Shown here: piece by piece, positions 5,759-6,675 of the stretch
How positions within the stretch are numbered: the stretch's first letter is position 1
Layout of the letters: each line of letters starts with the position of its first letter
Source of the DNA: Syntrophaceae bacterium
Lineage (GTDB): Bacteria > Desulfobacterota > SM23-61
Length of the DNA: 6,675 nt
Direction of reading: 5' to 3'
NCBI GenBank assembly: GCA_003154025.1
Contig: PMCE01000491.1
Coordinates: 5,498 to 12,172 of the forward strand
Notes under the pieces: model-generated
Told to the model about the DNA's origin: nothing
The model's input: the letters and a program-made list of their open reading frames with translations, nothing else
Database searches by the model: none
Translations under genes and position numbers: made by a program

Positions 5759-6675
5759 ATGGAGATCCCCGGCAAATATTTGGAGGTCGATTTATCCTCC
5801 CGAAAAATCAAAATTGAACCCTATCCCCCTGATTGGATGCGGAATTACCTGGCTGGCAGAGGGGCTAATTCCTTCATCATTTTCCGGGATATAAAAAAAG
5901 GGGATGACCCTCTCGGCCCGGAAAACGTCCTCGTTTTCAGCGGGGGGCTCCTGACCGGGACCGATGCTCCGGCTTCTTCCCGGCTTCATGTGAGCGCCAG
6001 ATCTCCATTAACGGGAGGTCTCGGGTCTTCCAACGTGGGAGGGATGTTCGGGGCGCAACTGGCCAACGCAGGATTTCGAACGGTTGTGGTTCGAGGGCGA
6101 GCGGAACAGCCCTGTTATTTATTGGTGCAAGGGGGAAAATGTGAAATCCTGAAAGCAGACTTCCTGTGGGGGAAGGATACCTGGGAAGCCCAGAATATCC
6201 TGAAGCGCCACTTGGAGGATGAAGGCCTCGAGATTATGACCATCGGGCCGGCGGGGGAAGGCCTGGTCCGCTATGCTTGCATTCTCACCGGGCGCGGACA
6301 CGCCGCGGGAAGGACCGGGATGGGGGCGGTGATGGGCTCCAAGAACCTCAAGGCCATCGCGGTCAGGAAGGGCGAGAGAGAGGACCGGACCAGCGAAGCC
6401 GCGCGGGAAGCGATCAAACGCTATCATCAAAAAATCCTGGCCGCTCCCCGCTATCCCCTCTTCTCCAAACTGAGCAATACGTTCCTGATTTCCTGGGCCA
6501 ACGAAATGGGCATTCTGGCCACCCGCAACTACCAGCAAGCCACTTTCGAGGCCGCGGAGCGGATCGACGGCCGGAAGATGATCGATTTCGTGGTGAAGCA
6601 TAAAAGCTGCTCCCGGTGCCCGGTCCACTGCAAGGCGGAATTTCGTATTCCCGAAGGGCGCTTTGCGGGAATGGT
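5759..6675 (+). CDS. Tungsten-type aldehyde:ferredoxin oxidoreductase (AOR family), 3' partial
   Basis: The frame is open from ATG 5759 to the window end: 305 residues of a protein that is usually ~580-640 long. Family members oxidise aldehydes to carboxylic acids (or the reverse) with a tungsten or molybdenum bis-pterin cofactor and one [4Fe-4S] cluster, passing electrons to ferredoxin in the cytoplasm; relatives include benzoyl-CoA reductase BamB. The N-terminal domain begins GKYLEVDL (5-12), then AGRGANSFI (32-40). The pterin-binding block follows: GLLTGTDAPASSR (63-75) and SPLTGGLGSSNVGG (82-95). R75 and N92 correspond to Pyrococcus AOR R76 and N93. GPAGEGLVRYAC (163-174) and AAGRTGMGAVMGSKNLKAI (182-200) are also typical. 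C284-x2-C287-x3-C291 are the first three cluster ligands, matching Pyrococcus C288/C291/C295 in position; the fourth ligand and the catalytic Glu/His are beyond the window. No signal peptide. Substrate and exact subfamily cannot be told from this half. An intact gene with normal host-like codon use. Confidence 0.93.
   Translation, partial: MEIPGKYLEVDLSSRKIKIEPYPPDWMRNYLAGRGANSFIIFRDIKKGDDPLGPENVLVFSGGLLTGTDAPASSRLHVSARSPLTGGLGSSNVGGMFGAQLANAGFRTVVVRGRAEQPCYLLVQGGKCEILKADFLWGKDTWEAQNILKRHLEDEGLEIMTIGPAGEGLVRYACILTGRGHAAGRTGMGAVMGSKNLKAIAVRKGEREDRTSEAAREAIKRYHQKILAAPRYPLFSKLSNTFLISWANEMGILATRNYQQATFEAAERIDGRKMIDFVVKHKSCSRCPVHCKAEFRIPEGRFAGM

Noticed and set aside
6119..6628. A 169-codon antisense frame and a 108-codon sense frame (6277-6603) inside the oxidoreductase
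   Set aside because: Both are shadows of the oxidoreductase frame, which carries the cofactor and cysteine motifs through this stretch.

Overview
The window looks like a piece of a GC-rich bacterial chromosome from an anaerobe. The two well-preserved ends are an RND heavy-metal efflux pump and a tungsten-type aldehyde:ferredoxin oxidoreductase (an oxygen-sensitive family typical of strict anaerobes). A deltaproteobacterial or syntroph-like host is plausible from gene content and style, but this is inference; no taxonomic marker is present.

Layout. Bases 1-1014 (+) are the 3' part of a periplasmic adaptor (CusB/CzcB type). Bases 1019-4087 (+) are a complete CusA/CzcA-type RND pump. The two are four bases apart and translationally coupled, so they form one operon; the outer-membrane channel gene, if present, must lie upstream of the window. 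Directly at the pump's stop codon the sequence changes character. Bases 4088-4176 encode only the last ~30 residues of a RelE/HigB-type toxin, followed five bases later by a HigA-like (HI1420-type) antitoxin reading frame. That frame (4182-4709) is a chimera: its first ~97 residues are a full-length antitoxin, and its last ~75 residues carry what looks like the C-terminal tail of a NodU/CmcH-type carbamoyltransferase, with a sharp drop in GC at the join.

Bases 4710-4877 hold no convincing protein domain, but include a GC-rich stem-loop and a 39-codon ORF behind a near-perfect Shine-Dalgarno. Bases 4878-5758 (-) are the decayed, 5'-truncated remains of a threonine synthase (PLP fold type II), readable only by joining three reading frames. 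Bases 5759-6675 (+) start an aldehyde:ferredoxin oxidoreductase that runs off the window; its N-terminal cofactor domain and the first three cysteines of its [4Fe-4S] site are intact.

Together: two healthy functional modules (metal efflux and tungstoenzyme) flank about 1.7 kb of gene fragments (4088-5758), consistent with repeated deletion or insertion at one site. The most notable observations are the in-frame antitoxin-carbamoyltransferase chimera next to a beheaded toxin, and the pump's unusual TM4 proton-relay motif combined with loss of the CusA methionine triad. I found no tRNA, rRNA, CRISPR array or complete insertion sequence. I did not identify a new multi-gene system.
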